64,000 bases of DNA from Nymphaea colorata (Eukaryota > Streptophyta > Magnoliopsida > Nymphaeales > Nymphaeaceae): assembly GCF_008831285.2 (NCBI RefSeq), contig NC_045149.1:15216578-15280577 (forward strand), in the 5' to 3' direction. Below, piece by piece: positions 23,868 through 37,900 of the stretch; the stretch's first letter is position 1, and each line of letters starts with the position of its first letter. The position numbers and the translations under genes were made by a program. Under the pieces are notes generated by a model. It was not told the origin of the DNA, ran no database searches, and saw only the letters and a program-made list of their open reading frames with translations.

Positions 23868-26800
23868 ATGAAGACGGATCCAAGTAATTTGCATCAGCTC
23901 CTTAGGAGTTATTTGCTCTTGTTGGTTTCCTTTCAGTTTATTGCAGGTATGCATCATATGATCACTTGTGACAATTCATATTCTTTAACAAGTAAATGAA
24001 GACATTGTTTCTAATAGTTATTGCATTAAGCAACTATTTCATATAAACCCAAAATATGAGTTTGTCTGTGGTATGTATGTATATATGTGTGCATCTATGT
24101 GTATGGTCGAACAAAATACATACTACTACATGTTATTAGAATTGCAAATGCAATACTTTACATGATCAGCAGAGGCGATGACGGAACGCAGCACAAACTC
24201 ACGATTGCGTTGCACGAAACACTACTTGTGGTTAAAAAATTGCAGCACCCACGTTTATATTGTCCGCGACACACTCTCTTTCTTTTCCACTCTCTAGATC
24301 TCTGAATTCCACTTGTTTATTCTAATTGTGTAGCTATCACAGCCAACGGGTTGATATACGACTACTCATATACTGCTGATCAGGTGATCTACTTGTATCA
24401 TTTTGGTACCATAATCTTTTCTTGTTCTTCATCTCATTGTGGTTGCCGTTGCCACAAAACCTACCATTAAATAAGTACAGTAATATATATATATATATAT
24501 ATATATATGAGGGAGAGAGAGATGTCTGTGGAGATCCTGTAAATTAACACTAACTAGGATACTGCAAATTACAATTTAGAAGGGTGAAAATGTGGCATGC
24601 AATATTATTATGCACAATGAATTTGGAGGATTTAATACATCTATTTAGCTAAGTCAACATGAATTTAATAGCTTATTTTTCCACGAAAAATATCTGTATT
24701 TTTGTTAACTCATGATTTTTAACCATAGAGGGAACATGGAACGGAGCTCCTCCAAATTTAAGTGCTTTTCCAAGTGCTAATTCTTTGTTGTTCAGTGTTT
24801 GGCCAAGCCAAAGGATGCCCAGTACAAAGGAGGGATCATAGCCAACCCAGGATTTGACCATGGTTTGAAAGGGTGGGTCAACTTTGGAGGGGCAAAACTG
24901 GAAGCAAGATTTCACAGTGGCAACCGGTACGCAGCAGCCGTAAGTCGGAACCATTCGTATGATAGCATTGCCCAGACGATCTACCTGCAGAAGGAAAATC
25001 GTTACACTTTCTCAGGTAAGAGCACATATGTATATGTATGTATGTATCTGTGTATGTATGAATGTATGTGTGTACGTGTTTACTGAAAAATCAGTAGCGT
25101 AGCCACATGGTGGTTGGTGTGGCAGTTGCCCACTTCAACCTCACAAAATGTTAATGTTTTGATATATTTGATTGTTATACATGTAAGTGTGCCAAAGAAA
25201 TTAAAGGTATTGAACGAGTGCCCCCATCAGAAAAAATTTATGGCTCCTCTAATACATAAAATTCATCATTAGCATGCAAATTAAAGATGGGGATACCTCA
25301 AGGGTCATAGTGCTGGCAGTAAGGCAACTTATATTCAAAGGATCCGATGTTTGAATCTCGCTCGTGCCATCATCATGTTGCAGTGTGTTATGTAAATACT
25401 GGCAAGTGCAGCAGTTTGAGTTGAATGACGTACTATTGGTCCACCGAGACTCCAAATTAACCCAAAATCTTGGAGGTATAAGGGTATGACCTTGAAAGGT
25501 GATTTCTCTTAAATAAACAATAATAAAAAAAAAAAAAACTAAGGATGGTGGCGACTCATGAGATATGGACCTGGATTTGATAATCCAACACATAATCTAG
25601 GGATCTAGCTACCGTCGAATCACATTTGGATGTCATATTGGATAGTTGGATCTGGATACAATCTGAGAACAATAACCGGATGTTTTCCCCGCAATTTTTT
25701 GCAGCTTGGGTGCAAGTAGATGGAGAAAAGGCAACAGTGAGAGCCATCTTTAAAACTGCTGAGGGTCAGTACCTGCGTGCTGGTGAAGTTGGTGCAAGGT
25801 CTGGCTGCTGGTCCATGCTCAAGGGAGGCTTCTCCCCAAGATCCTCAGGATTTTCTCAACTTTATTTTGAGGTACATTTTCCTTCCATGCATTCGCATCT
25901 AGCAGTCATCATGTATCAGATAGCACCCGATCCAGGTCCATATTGAAACAGAAATGCTTTAAGTGAGTATTGTTCGGGTTATCTGGCAGGAATCCATTTG
26001 AACCCGAGTCCGGATCAGGTACTGGAATCACTTATTGGATCCAGAAATGGATCAGCCAGTAAGTCTAACCCGCAATCGGCATATCCCCTGATCATGAACA
26101 TAGAAATCCATCTTCTTAATCATAAGTTCACTGATAAAAGAAAAAAACTCGTTCATTTGGTCGATCAACTGTTGCAGAGCCTGAACAATAGAACAGAAAT
26201 CTGGGTGGACAACGTCTCACTTCAACCATTCACAGAGGAAGAGTGGAGATCTCATCAGAGCCAAAGCATTGAGAAGGTAACACCACATATGCTAATTGAT
26301 GCATCGATCTACTGCAGCATCTTCTTCTTTTTCCTTGTTTGAAGTTAAAACTTTGAGAATCATCAGGTCCGCAAATCCAAGGCCAAGTTCCATGTTGTGG
26401 ACTCACAAGGCAAAGAGTTGCCCGGTGCGAAGGTCATGCTGCAACAGAAGAGACCCAACTTCCCGTTTGGAGCCGCCATTAACAAGAACCTGATCGGGAA
26501 CACGGCGTACCAGAACTGGTTCGCCCCTCGGTTCACCGTCACCGTCTTCGAGAACGAGATGAAGTGGTACTCCACGGAGAAACAGCGCGGCACCGTCGAC
26601 TACTCTCAGGCGGACGCCCTCATGAACTTCGCCAAGAGCCACAAGATAGCAGTTAGGGGCCACAACGTGTTCTGGGACGACCCAAAATACCAGCCCTCAT
26701 GGGTGGATTCGCTGTCCCCATCTGATCTTTCCCAGGCTGCTGACAACAGGATCAACTCGGTTGTTAGTAGGTACAAGGGCCAGGTTATCGGCTGGGATGT

Positions 26801-27587
26801 TGTGAACGAGAACCTGCACTTCTCATTTTACGAAACCAAACTGGGACCGGACGCGTCTTCCAAGTTCTACAACAAGGCCCAGACGCTGGACCCTGGAACA
26901 TATCTGTTCCTGAACGAGTACAATACTTTGGAGGACAGCAGAGACCCGAACTCGACGCCGGAAAAGTACCTGGCCAAGATCAACCAGATGAAGGCGTATC
27001 CGGGGAGCGCCGGCCTGAAACTGGCAATTGGGCTAGAGGGGCATTTCTCCACCAGCGTCGATACCGCCTACATCAGGTCGGCCCTGGACAAACTGGCTCA
27101 GGCCAAGCTGCCCATTTGGATCACGGAGTTGGATCTGCAAAGTGGACCAAATCAGGTAACGAGAAAAATTAATCCGGTTAATATATTTTATAACTAATTA
27201 ATTATTATCTGTTTATTGTATTTAATTTTATTTTAATTTTTACAGGCGAGTGACCTAGAGCAAGTGCTTAGAGAGGTGTACGCTCATCCGGCGGTGAATG
27301 GGATGGTGATGTGGGTGGGATGGAGCCCCGAGGGCTGCAACAGGATGTGCCTCACGGACCACAATTTCAACAATTTAGCGACGGGCGACGTCGTCGACAA
27401 GCTCCTCCGCGAGTGGAAAGGCGCGGTGGACTTGGAGGGCACGACGGACGGCAACGGTCGACTCGAAATGTCGCTGACTCATGGAGAGTATGAAGTAACG
27501 GTCCTCAACCCCCTGACCAATGTGTCCTCCGCGCACCCGATGAGCGTCACGGCCGGAACCCCAAATACAATGAAAGTTTCTGCTTGA
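23868..27587 (+). CDS. Endo-1,4-beta-xylanase, CBM22 plus glycoside hydrolase family 10, secreted
   Basis: Seven exons, 23868-23946, 24334-24383, 24796-25015, 25705-25871, 26178-26276, 26367-27155 and 27246-27587, join in frame to 581 residues. The N-terminus (LLRSYLLLLVSFQFIA) is a signal peptide, so the enzyme is exported to the wall. A CBM22 carbohydrate-binding module spans about 55-195 (GGIIANPGFDHGLKGW ... EIWVDNVSLQPF), followed by the plant linker EEWRSHQSQSIEKVRK. The GH10 barrel (about 230-530) has NEMKWY, RGHNVFWD, WDVVNEN with acid/base Glu353, and ITELD with nucleophile Glu459; both catalytic residues are present. The C-terminal tail is a beta-rich segment common in plant GH10 proteins. 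The role is hydrolysis or remodelling of wall xylan. Introns 3 and 4 hold non-coding repeats. The model looks intact. Confidence 0.94.
24481..24508. repeat. AT microsatellite in xylanase intron 2
   Basis: An alternating TA run of about 28 bases followed by a short GA-rich stretch, inside the intron at 24384-24795. Confidence 0.85.
25094..25256. mobile_element. Possible MITE-like element in xylanase intron 3
   Basis: The left end CAGTAGCGTAGCCACATGG and the right end TTTATGGCTCCTCTAAT resemble the CAGTGGCGxAGCC / GGCTCxGCCACTG ends seen at 10199-10355. The interior mentions GTGCCCCC near the right end. It is degenerate and has no coding capacity. Ends are approximate. Confidence 0.3.
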
Positions 27588-29393
27588 AAGAGAAGCAGAA
27601 AAAACGAGTAGAATCATCCTTTGAAGAACGAATGAGATAGATGAAGAATTTAGGTGTCCTTTTCAGTTTTTATATGCAATTTGTTTTTTTTTTTTTTTGT
27701 TAATTTGGATAAGCTGAATTTCAAGTTTGTGGACTAAATGGTGAATTAGTCGCCCATGTTTCATATATCTAATTAAACGTTAAAGAAAATCCAATCCTTT
27801 AGTATTCGGTATCTTAAGTATTATCCTTCAATTTTTTAAGTTATCGAAGATTTCATTCAGGTCTTTATTTGACAGCTTTTGGGTCCGGACCAGTTAATTG
27901 CCACTCCTTTTATGTTTTTCTTTTCCTAAAAAATAAACATATCCTTACACATTTTGCTCTTACCAGCTGAGAAAGTTCCTGCATCACATATTATATAGTT
28001 ATTGACTTGGCGGTTCTACTTCGCCAAAATCTGCCCAAAGATGAGAAAAGTCCCTCTAGAAGAGTCTACTTGCTTACCATTTGCTCCCTAACTACTAGTC
28101 TACCATGCATGAGTATTTAATTTTAGAGCCCCCAAAAAAAAAAAATCAACCATGTAAGAAAAGTATATGGTATACCATGACAATCAAATTTTTGTTGGTA
28201 GTGTTAACTAGGGACGTTGCCAATGAATCGGATCTGATAGAAGGATTTTCAAACTTATAAACCTGGCCCTTTTTGTTCTATTAGATGCTTGTTCTTTTTC
28301 TTGTGCCAACTCATAAAGAAAGTTTAGTAAGGGATTCAGACAAATTACCAGGAAATCAACATCAAGGTAATTAAAGAAGAAATACTTTATTCTCAGTACT
28401 ATGTCATCACAATGTCTCGAATCAGCTGATTGTTGGGTTCAAACCTGGAAGTGTAAATAATTTGATCAAGGGCTTGTGTGGGCAGTTGCTTATTTACATA
28501 TTGTTGTCTCGTATATCAGATATTAGTACTTGTTAAAAGTTCAAAGTTTGAATTAATTAGTGTCCCTTCGCTAGAAATTTCTAGCTTCCCCTCTATCATA
28601 GTAAAAGGTGCCACATCACATCTAAGAGCCTTAATTGGCCAAGGATAGAGCTTCCCGAGTAGATGAAGGTCGGACTTGAAAGAATTTAATTAAGTTGCAG
28701 GAGGTTGTTAGAACGAGAATCAGAAATGAATGTAAACTATAGTGACGATTCAAGCATAAGTATCACAGATTCTAAGCTAATACAGAAATGAATGTAAGTA
28801 TAATTATTCTATCCCGATATGGACCCCATGCCCAATTAAGTCGGACCCGATTGAACCAGGTTAGGTAAGCTTAGATTCGATATGAATCAGACTGATTATA
28901 ATTCACATCTCTAATCCGCGCTCACCACTCTTGGCAGACTTTTTGTTTGCCCGGTTTGAAAGTTTTGACCCATGCATGGGTTGAACCAATAATAAAAAAG
29001 GATCCGAGTTGTCGGCCAATTAGATATCCCTGACTTTTGACTGGACTCCGTCAAGGTCCACGTGCAGGCCAGATCCATGGATCATAGATGCTCCAAAGTT
29101 GGTTTATAGATCGGGTCCTGACCTCTTCCTCACAAACTAAACCCATGTCTTGGATCCCAAGCTCTAGAGTGCATAGCTTGTGCTATTATTGGAAGCTCCC
29201 GAGAAATCAGCGATCCCGTCCATGTCCATGAAGAGGTTGCTGGTGGAATCAACAATGAAGACGGTGGAAGTCGCTACGAATTTTCAGACGAATCTTTGAT
29301 TCTGTAAGCCAGCTTTGTTTTCCTCAACCTCACACCAACATCCCTTTCTCATCTCCAACAAACACACACAGGAGAAAGATTAGGGCTACCTCC
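27588..29393. other. Spacer between the xylanase and GLR genes
   Basis: About 1.8 kb holding the xylanase 3' UTR (poly-T run near 27681-27699) and the GLR promoter side. No gene or recognisable transposon protein is seen. Confidence 0.55.
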
Positions 29394-32078
29394 ATGATCG
29401 TCGTCATCTTCTTCGTCTTGGTGGTCTTGTTTCCGCCAACTTCAGATGCTGCCATGAGGAATCAATCTGCGGTACCAGTAAACGTAGGGTTGATCCTTGA
29501 TTTCGAGATGCCCATATCAAGAATCAGCAACTCCTGCATCTCCATGGCGCTCGACGACTTCTACTCCACCAGGAACCACACGAAGCGCTTGGTCATTCAC
29601 GCCCTCGACTACGCAGATGGGGGCGTCGTCGGTGCAGCATCCGCAGGTTTCCCTTATTTCATCCTTCTGACTTCTCTGTGATTTCTCAAGCTCCCTTCGT
29701 TCTTATATAATATAATTACCGCATACGCGGGTGCTGATTAATGGTGCCTGCGACGAAGAGAGAGTGAGAGGATCCATGAATTTGGTATTTCACGACTGTG
29801 ATTCTGACTGAAACATCAAAGGTCCAGAAAATCCTTCATAAAAGATTCAACTTCATTTTTATTTTGCGTCGCGTGTAGATTATTTAAGAATCTGATACAG
29901 AACAAATGGCAAAAAACTGAAATTTCGTCGTCTTTTAACGGCGGTTGGAATTGCTTTTCTGGGCGTTCTTGTTATGTTACATCGCTCTTGTTCAACTGAG
30001 TGGTGCTGGGGTAACGCCTTATCTGTGTTCATTTGATTTCGTTTTATTGATATTTCATTTGCATACCTGGATAATATATATTCAAGACTGTTTTAAAGAA
30101 ACTCAAAAGAACAATTCAAATACCAAAACAAGATGTTAGAAGCGAAATGACATGAAGAAATAATAGTCAGCAATAACATATTAAAATTCTGTAGTCAAGG
30201 CGACCAGAATTAAATTTTGAAGTCAACAAAAATACATCATAAACTAGTTCCAGTTTCATGGATGTACTTGCACCAAACTGCATATTGCTACAACAAAAAA
30301 TAGTCCGATCATCTGAGGTAGCAAGATCGGCATGATTCTTTCCCTTTTCCTGCAATATTTTCATTTTTGGTGCTGATCGCCTTTAAAAATAAGGCCCTGT
30401 TTATGATTAAGTTTGTTATCCAGATATATGCCATCGAGAAAAAAAAAAAAAAAAAAAAAACTAGTCAACTAATAGCAAATTTTTGGTGGTCAACAAAATG
30501 TGCCCATTTAACTTGTTTCGTAAGTTAGTCAACTAATAATACAAAGGTTTCCCTATCAAGGATCATGATTGTTGGATTTAAAAATAAACATCTACAATTA
30601 TATATATATTTTTTATGAAACAAAATATGACGTTTTTAAAACATGTATGTTCTGAGAACACAGTTTTCTTTTTATCAAACAGCTTCTTTGTGTTTGACTC
30701 GATCCGTGGCCTTTTCATATTTTCAGCCATTGACCTGCTGAAGAATGTGGAGGCCGTGCAGGCAATTCTAGGCCCGCTAAGATCCGGCGAAGCGGATTTC
30801 ATTGCGAACTTAGGCGAGAAAATTCACGTCCCCGTGATTTCCTTCACGGCAACGAGCCCCTCGCTCTCTCCAGCCAAGCAGCCATACTTCATCCGAGCTG
30901 CACAGAACGATGTAGCTCAGATCGGAGCAATCGTGTCCATAGTTAAGCTCTATGGTTGGAGAGAGGTCGTGCCCATCTACGAAGACAACGATTTCGGCAG
31001 CGGGATGATTCCCTTCCTCGCCGATGCCCTTCAGCAGATCGACGTGAAGGTGGCCAGCAGGTCCGTTCTCCCAACTGATTGCAGCAACAGCTTCATCAAG
31101 GCAGAATTGTATAGACTCATGACCATGCAGACCAGAGTGTTCGTCGTTCACGTCACGCCGTCCTTCGGTGCCCGCCTTTTCCTGTCCGTTCATGAGCTGG
31201 ACATGATGAGCAGTGACTACGTCTGGATCGTCACTAATGGAGTTGGCAATCTCCTTGGCTCCATGAATTCAACCGTAATATCCGCAATGCAAGGCGTTCT
31301 AGGGGTGAGAACTTACGTACCGGAGTCGGCGAAGCGGGCCGACTTCGTGGCGAGATGGAGCCGACAGTTCCGGTTGGACAATCCCGACGTCGAGACCACG
31401 CCGGAGCTCGATGTCTTCGGGCTTTGGTCTTATGACACCATTCAGGCGCTGGCTTTCGCTGTGGAGAAAACCAATTCCCGGAAATTCAAGTTCCAGCAGG
31501 TTCAACTTGGGAATTTAAATTCCACGGATGTGGAAAGCCTGAGAATCTCGCGAACAGGTCGCCAACTCTTGAATGAAATGCTGAGAACTAATGAGGTGGG
31601 CTTGAGTGGGGAGTTCAGTTTCGCTAATGGGGAGTTGCAGTCCAATAGGTTCGAGGTTGTGAACGTGATCGGAAAAGGAGAAAGGGTGGTGGGAGTGTGG
31701 ACTCCCCAGACCGGGCTTTCCTCCCAACCAGTGGAAGGAAAGCCTGGAAGAGCCAATTTAAGCACAGTGGTGTGGCCAGGTGATCCAGGTGCGGTGCCCA
31801 AGGGCTGGGTCGTGCCGACCAACGGGAATAAGCTGAGGATTGGGGTCCCATACAAGACTGGGTTCAATGAGTTCCTCCAGGTCCGGACCGACCCTGCAAC
31901 CAACAAGACCACGGTGCGAGGCTATTGCATAGACGTATTCGAGGCCGTCGTGAACGTGTTGCCGTATTCTTTGTCCTATGAGTTCATCCCCTTTACTGAT
32001 GAACATGGGAAGAGTGGAGGGACATACGATCAACTAGTCGACCAAGTCATTCTTGGGGTGAGTTAGCTTCTTCAACTC

Positions 32079-32139
<61 letters not shown>

Positions 32140-33112
32140 AATGCGTCTGCCTGCCATTAATTGTTTCCATGCATCTACTGGGAGAAAATACCAATATACC
32201 AGTCGAAAAAGGAAACATTAGACGTAAATGGATTGGCTTGTTGGAGCTGCTCATGGCTGTCAACATGCAGTTCCATGCATTGATTTCGAGACTGAGAATA
32301 CTACACTTTTTTCACATGTATATTTCACTCTTTGTTTTGTAATATACCTGATATTGGATGTGATTTTGGCATTGAAGACGTTACGGATGCACAAAGAATA
32401 GAATCTTTTAAATGTATACATGAAATTTATAAAATTTCAAAATTATATCCAATAACATAGTTTTCGTATTGATTTATATGCTTCTAATCATGCTTCATGG
32501 TATTCGTGTTTTTTTCCAAAAAATGAACTACAAATACATGTGCTAGCTGCTGCATCGGTGTAGCCACAAATTTCTTTAATTTTCATGTTGGTGTCTTCGT
32601 TTATATGTATATTGGTGCCCCTAAAGTTGAGAGAGTTTTAAAATTAGTGCCCTGAGCTCAAAAGATCTGGCTCAGCCATGTGGTGAAACCAATGAGTTGA
32701 CGGAACTTCTTGCCATATTTAAAATTCCTGGTAACAAACTCCCGTGTTTCATGTTGTTAATGGTGAGTTTGGTGGTGGTGCTGAGCAGAAGTACGACGCA
32801 GTTGTGGGGGACGTTACCATCATCGCCAACCGATCCAACTACGTAGATTTCACACTGCCATACACAGAATCGGGCGTGTCGTTGCTGGTTCCAACGGAGG
32901 CCGAGCATAAGAAGAGTGTGTTCGTGTTCTCGAAGCCGCTGACAGCGGAGCTTTGGATCACGAGCGGGTCCTTCTTCGTCTTCACAGGGTTGGTGGTGTG
33001 GCTGCTGGAGCACAGAATCAACCCCGAGTTCAGAGGCACTCCCCTCGAGCAGATAGGCGTCACCTTCTACTTCGCCTTCTCCACCATGGTCTTTGCACAC
33101 AGTACGTAACAA

Positions 33113-33143
<31 letters not shown>

Positions 33144-34011
33144 TGACTGTTGGTAACTGTATTCATGGATGCAGAGGAGAGACTACAGAGCAATCTGGCA
33201 CGGTTCGTGGTCATCGTTTGGGTGTTTGTGGTGCTGATCCTGACGTCGAGTTACACGGCAAGCTTGACCTCAATACTCACATTTCAGCAGCTCCGGCCGA
33301 CGGTCACGAGCATCCAGAGCCTCATCCGGAACGGCGACTACATTGGCTACCTGGAGGGATCTTTTGTTCCCAGCCTCTTGGAGAGAATGAATGTCGACAA
33401 GTCGAAGCTGAGGGAGTACTCGACGGCGGAGCAGTACAAGGAGGGGCTCACGAGGGGCAGCAGCGGTGGCGGGGTGTCCGCCATTGTCGACGAGATCCCA
33501 TACATCAAGCTTTTCCTTGCCAAGTACTGCACCGGCTTCTCCATGGTTGGACCCACCTACAAGAACGGCGGCTTTGGCTTTGTAAATCCTACCCTCTCTC
33601 ATTCTACCCGTCAAATTATTTACTGCTTGTGGTGTTGTCTTCTTTAAGACCAAAAGCTGAAAATAGACTATTGGATGCTCCGCTAATGGGCAACGTTTCT
33701 TGCAGGTGTTTCCTAAGGGTTCTCCATTGGTTGCGGACATTTCGAGAGCAGTGTTAAACATCACAGAAGGAGACAGTATGGCGTCCATCGAAAGGGCTTG
33801 GTTTGAGCATTCTGAAGCATGCGCAGACCCCAATCAGGAAGTGAACTCCAACAGCCTCACCTTCTCTAGTTTATGGGGTCTTTTCCTGATAACAGGAACT
33901 GCTTCACTGGGAGCTATTATCGTCTTCATCCTCTCCTCCTTCCACCGATGGGTGCAAGGCCGCTCCATAGCAAGCTTATCTGCTGAACCAGGTCACCCCA
34001 CAACCCTTTAG
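29394..34011 (+). CDS. GLR: Glutamate receptor-like (GLR) cation channel, clade II type
   Basis: Five exons, 29394-29646, 30727-32057, 32789-33101, 33175-33581 and 33706-34011, join in frame to 869 residues. GLRs are plasma-membrane, amino-acid-gated calcium-permeable channels. Visible parts: a signal peptide (MIVVIFFVLVVLFPPTSDA), an amino-terminal ligand-binding domain (VPVNVGLILD, ILGPLRSGEADF, SFTATSPSLSP, WREVVPIYEDNDFGSG), an S1 segment (LRIGVPYKTGFNEF, GYCIDVFEAVV, YDAVVGDVTI), M1 (about 582-602), the pore (about 617-632, FYFAFSTMVFAH), M3 with SSYTASLTS (about 657-665), S2 (DEIPYIKLFLAKYC, GFGFVFPKGSPL) and M4 (about 824-846). The SNLARFVVIVW form before M3 fits clade II. The tail after M4 is short, about 23 residues. 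Exons are GC-rich relative to introns. Confidence 0.94.
32082..32139. repeat. Compound TA/GA microsatellite in GLR intron 2
   Basis: A TA run followed directly by a GA run, about 25 bp after the exon 2 donor site. Confidence 0.9.
32549..32690. mobile_element. Possible MITE-like element in GLR intron 2
   Basis: The left side TCGGTGTAGCCAC and the right side CTGGCTCAGCCATGTGG, with internal GTGCCCCTAAAG and GTGCCCTGAG, resemble the elements at 10199-10355 and 25094-25256. Highly degenerate. Confidence 0.3.
33113..33139. repeat. CT microsatellite in GLR intron 3
   Basis: A CT dinucleotide run filling much of the 73-bp intron 33102-33174. Confidence 0.85.
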
Positions 34012-34391
34012 CCATGACTAGATTATTTGATCAGAAAGATACGTCATTCCTACCATCAGAACCGTGGTGATCCAGCCGGCGGTGAACCAGGGTAAGCATC
34101 TCCTGCTACAATAAGGAAATTCCATTTAAAGACGGTAGCTCCGTGGAGCAAAACATGTCCACTCGTGAAGAGGCTTTCAGCTAGATGAAGCGTTCACCCA
34201 ATAATCTGATGGTAGCCCACTAAGCATTTCTACTTGTGCTTTGATCGTGTACTTCTAAAAAGAGTTGTATAGCCTTTAAAATCACAGAAACGTTTGCTGC
34301 AACGAGTGGCAATTCTACATCAATCAAAATCTGATTTCCTTAAGTTCCATAACCAAATGACTCAAGAGTTCTGATTTGTTAGCATCAGAAA

Positions 34392-34447
34392 CAGGTTGCT
34401 TTTAGGTTAATTGGCACGACAAAAACGCCTTAAATTTTTTGGAGCGC

Positions 34448-34511
<64 letters not shown>

Positions 34512-34566
34512 GTTGCTTTTAGGTTAATTGGCACGACAAAAACGCCTTAAATTTTTTGTGGAGCGC

Positions 34567-34628
<62 letters not shown>
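34392..34628. repeat. 117-bp tandem duplication that includes a TA microsatellite
   Basis: A unit of CAGGTTGCTTTTAGGTTAAT, then GGCACGAC and ACGCCTTAAATTTTTT, then a long TA run broken by one C, occurs at 34392-34508 and again at 34509-34628 with only a GT insertion as a clear difference. It lies in the GLR 3' flank. Confidence 0.9.
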
Positions 34629-34631
<3 letters not shown>

Positions 34632-34925
34632 TAGTTTCCAAAGAATGACTTTAACATTTAGATGGCAACACAAGCGCGTAGCATTTTCCAACAAACAATG
34701 TTCCGGAGTGTCTCAGAGCAAGTGAGCGTAAAATCATCACTTTGTCGCAAAACAGCTTATTAGACATAAATTTAATATATATGAAGAATGCATGGATATC
34801 ACAGATAAGCCTGTAGATCTGAACATCACACAAGTTCATAAGTGTTGCAGTCAACTTGCTTGTAGACAATGTCTGCAGCCCCACCATTGACATTGGTGAA
34901 GGGTAAAAATTCGTGCAAATGGATC

Positions 34926-37900
34926 CTATTCCCCATTATATGCTGGTTTTCTTTTGTCAGCAAATGCAGCTAAGCCTTCCAGCCGGTCCTTTGAATTCAA
35001 TACTCTTTCATAGCAGTCCTCTTCAACCTGCATGCCTGACGACAAATCCATTTCCATCCCCTTGTTTATAGCGATTTTTGCCATTCTAACGGCTAGTGGA
35101 CCCTGTCAATGGAATTTAACAGTTTTCTTAGCCATATGGATCCAAGAATATGGATCATTTGCATCATGCAACATACATCAGCTTTTTCCAGTGTATAATA
35201 ATCAGAAAATGTCACTAGAAGTTGGCCTCCCGCCTTCCTTTTGGAATATATGAGCTTGCCTTGCCTTTTTGCTGATATTTTTCATATGCAAGAAAAATAA
35301 AACTTTTCACTTTCTAGTGAAAAAAGCATGGACTTTTTTCTTAAACCTTCACTATCATGCTTGGAGTCTTTGGAAGGACATAAATGGAATGGCTTTCAAA
35401 TTGCTGGGTTTGGTCAATTCACAACAGCTTACAGGCTACAGCCTTGTACCTTCTATTTCTTTTACACCAACTTATCCAGTTAAATCAAGGTAATGCTTGA
35501 GAAAGGGCCAAATTGGCAGAGCAAAAATATGACATCAAAAATGCAGGTAACTTGCAAGCTTCTCACAGATTGATTTTGCAGTACTATGAAAAGATTAATA
35601 GTCTAATACAGGCACTAATTAGCAAATACAACTGAAAGATTCATTACGCATGTCAAATTGTTTTGTGGATAGCGATCACTAATTTGCAAACTCAAAATTG
35701 GTGTCATGCTGAGCTATCATTCATGTCATCCATAGGTAAAATTCCACCCAGAGGGCCGGAAGCAAGACATGACAGAACTCTCCTGGACTATGTTGACTTT
35801 TTAGTTTATCAATATATGATCAAATTTTAATAATGATGAAAAACCAATTAGATTCAAAGGTGGTTCAATTTCCAAATCAACTGACCAAAAGATGCAGGTC
35901 GGAAAATTTTTAAGAAAAAAATACAGTGACTTATAAGATCAGGTAGCAATGTAAGATGAATATTGAAGAAACTCTTAACATAATGAATCAATGGTATGAA
36001 TAAAACCCAAAAAATTTAACTGGCATCATGAAGGTAAAAACCAAGAAGCATGACCACAAAAAGGTACCAAGTGGCTTTGAAGAACCTGCATCCCATACCT
36101 TCTGACTTATGTCCCTAGCAATTTCAAGAGCTTTTGAATACGCTTCTCCAGCAGGAACGCAATAATTGACAAGACCTGCAATCCATTTACTGTTGGACTT
36201 ACAGATCCAAGATGACAAGGACTGCTGGGGACAATCAAGCAAATATCTATAAGCAGGCAAAAATACTGTATGTTGATATATATTACCCATTTCTAATGCA
36301 TCTTCACTATGGAATTTACGCCCAGTAAATATGAGTTCTTTTGCTAATGTTTTTCCTACGAGCCGAGGAAGACGCTGAGTACCTCCTGCCCTGCACACAG
36401 AATACATATTATGAGAACCTAAATTGAAAAAGGGAAAAGAAAACAAAAAATGACACACATTTTGGATGAGAAGAAATTAATCTAGTGAACTAGCACAACA
36501 AATGCACCTTATAGAGACATTTACGACGAGATTCTTCTCTTGAGAAGCAACAAAATGCATCTTTGGCATGTCTATGAGAGATATGTAGCAGAAGTAAATT
36601 AACGAGTTTATGCTTCATCCTATTTTCAAGGGTGCATGAATGACAAAAAGAAGATACAGTATCTAAAACAGATGTATCTAAGGCCCATAAGCACAAATAG
36701 ATTGAGCACGAAGGATACCTTTTAGGATCATAAGTACAACTTATCACCAAAGCTAGTGAAATTTGGAAAAGAATAACAGTAAGTTGGAGGTACGTAGCAC
36801 AAGCCAAGGCTGTTCTCTCAGGTCATCTCAACACCTGAGATGTTATAATCTCACCCCTCTTAGCATATAGACAACTGCCTCAAAACTGTTCCCTGCACCC
36901 AATCTGGTGGATTGTGAGCTGTCACGAACTGTTTTGTGCACCCAATCTGGTGGATTGCGAGCTATGTCACAGTAGTACGTGGGATATGCCCACATACCAG
37001 TAACAGTACGGCAGTATGCCGGTACGGGTACAGTGGGATGTTTGGACAAGTACCGGGTTGGAACTGATCCAAACCTTGTTTTTAAAATTTCTTTTTCTTA
37101 CAATTTAACCATACTTTTGTTAGTTTATTTCTGTTTTATGATATTATATGTAGAATTTATGAAAGAAACTATGAAAAATTGTCTTCATAATGTGTTATAT
37201 ATACATATACACATACACACTCTTGTTTGCCGTACACCTGAAACAAGATTTTCTAAAATTGCCATACCCGTACATACCCGAACCCGTAACCATACCAATG
37301 TGACCTAGATTCTGAGTCTCTGACCCATTCCATAGCTGACACGAGCATGCAACAAAAAGGGGAGAAAATAACAACCACACGGATGTTCTTAATTGGATTC
37401 AACCAGGCTCATCTGGTTGAAGAACCTGAGAACTCAGATCCTACATAAACCTCAGACAGAGTTCGTGCTTAAGACTTGACTACTTATTGAACAAGCTTGG
37501 CAAAGCATAGCCAGGCCACTCAATATAATCTTAATGGTGAGAAGTTATGAACATCAAAGATGATATATTATAGAAGATCACTTTTGTTATGCTATTCTTA
37601 TTCTGCAGGAGCATATCAGAATTAAAGCACTAACCCAGGGATTATAGCAAGTGCAGTCTCTGGCATGGCAAACACAGCATCACCTCCTGAATGTTTGAAG
37701 GCAGTAGCGGGATCCTGTCAGGCCTCAGTCATGGCTTTCTGGATGACACTTAAGGCTTCAAACCTCAAGGACTAGCATAAAAATGTCTAATAAGCAACAA
37801 GTTGTACCACATATCCGAAGATCACAAGATAGTGCCAGTTCTAGTCCACCACCCAATGCTACACCTTCAACAACAGCAATTGTAGGAGCATGCAGTGCCT

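Noticed and set aside
33143-33757. A 204-residue open frame on the plus strand inside the GLR gene
   Set aside because: It overlaps GLR exon 4 in another frame; the GLR frame carries the M3 and SYTASLTS motifs, so this is a shadow of GC-rich coding sequence.
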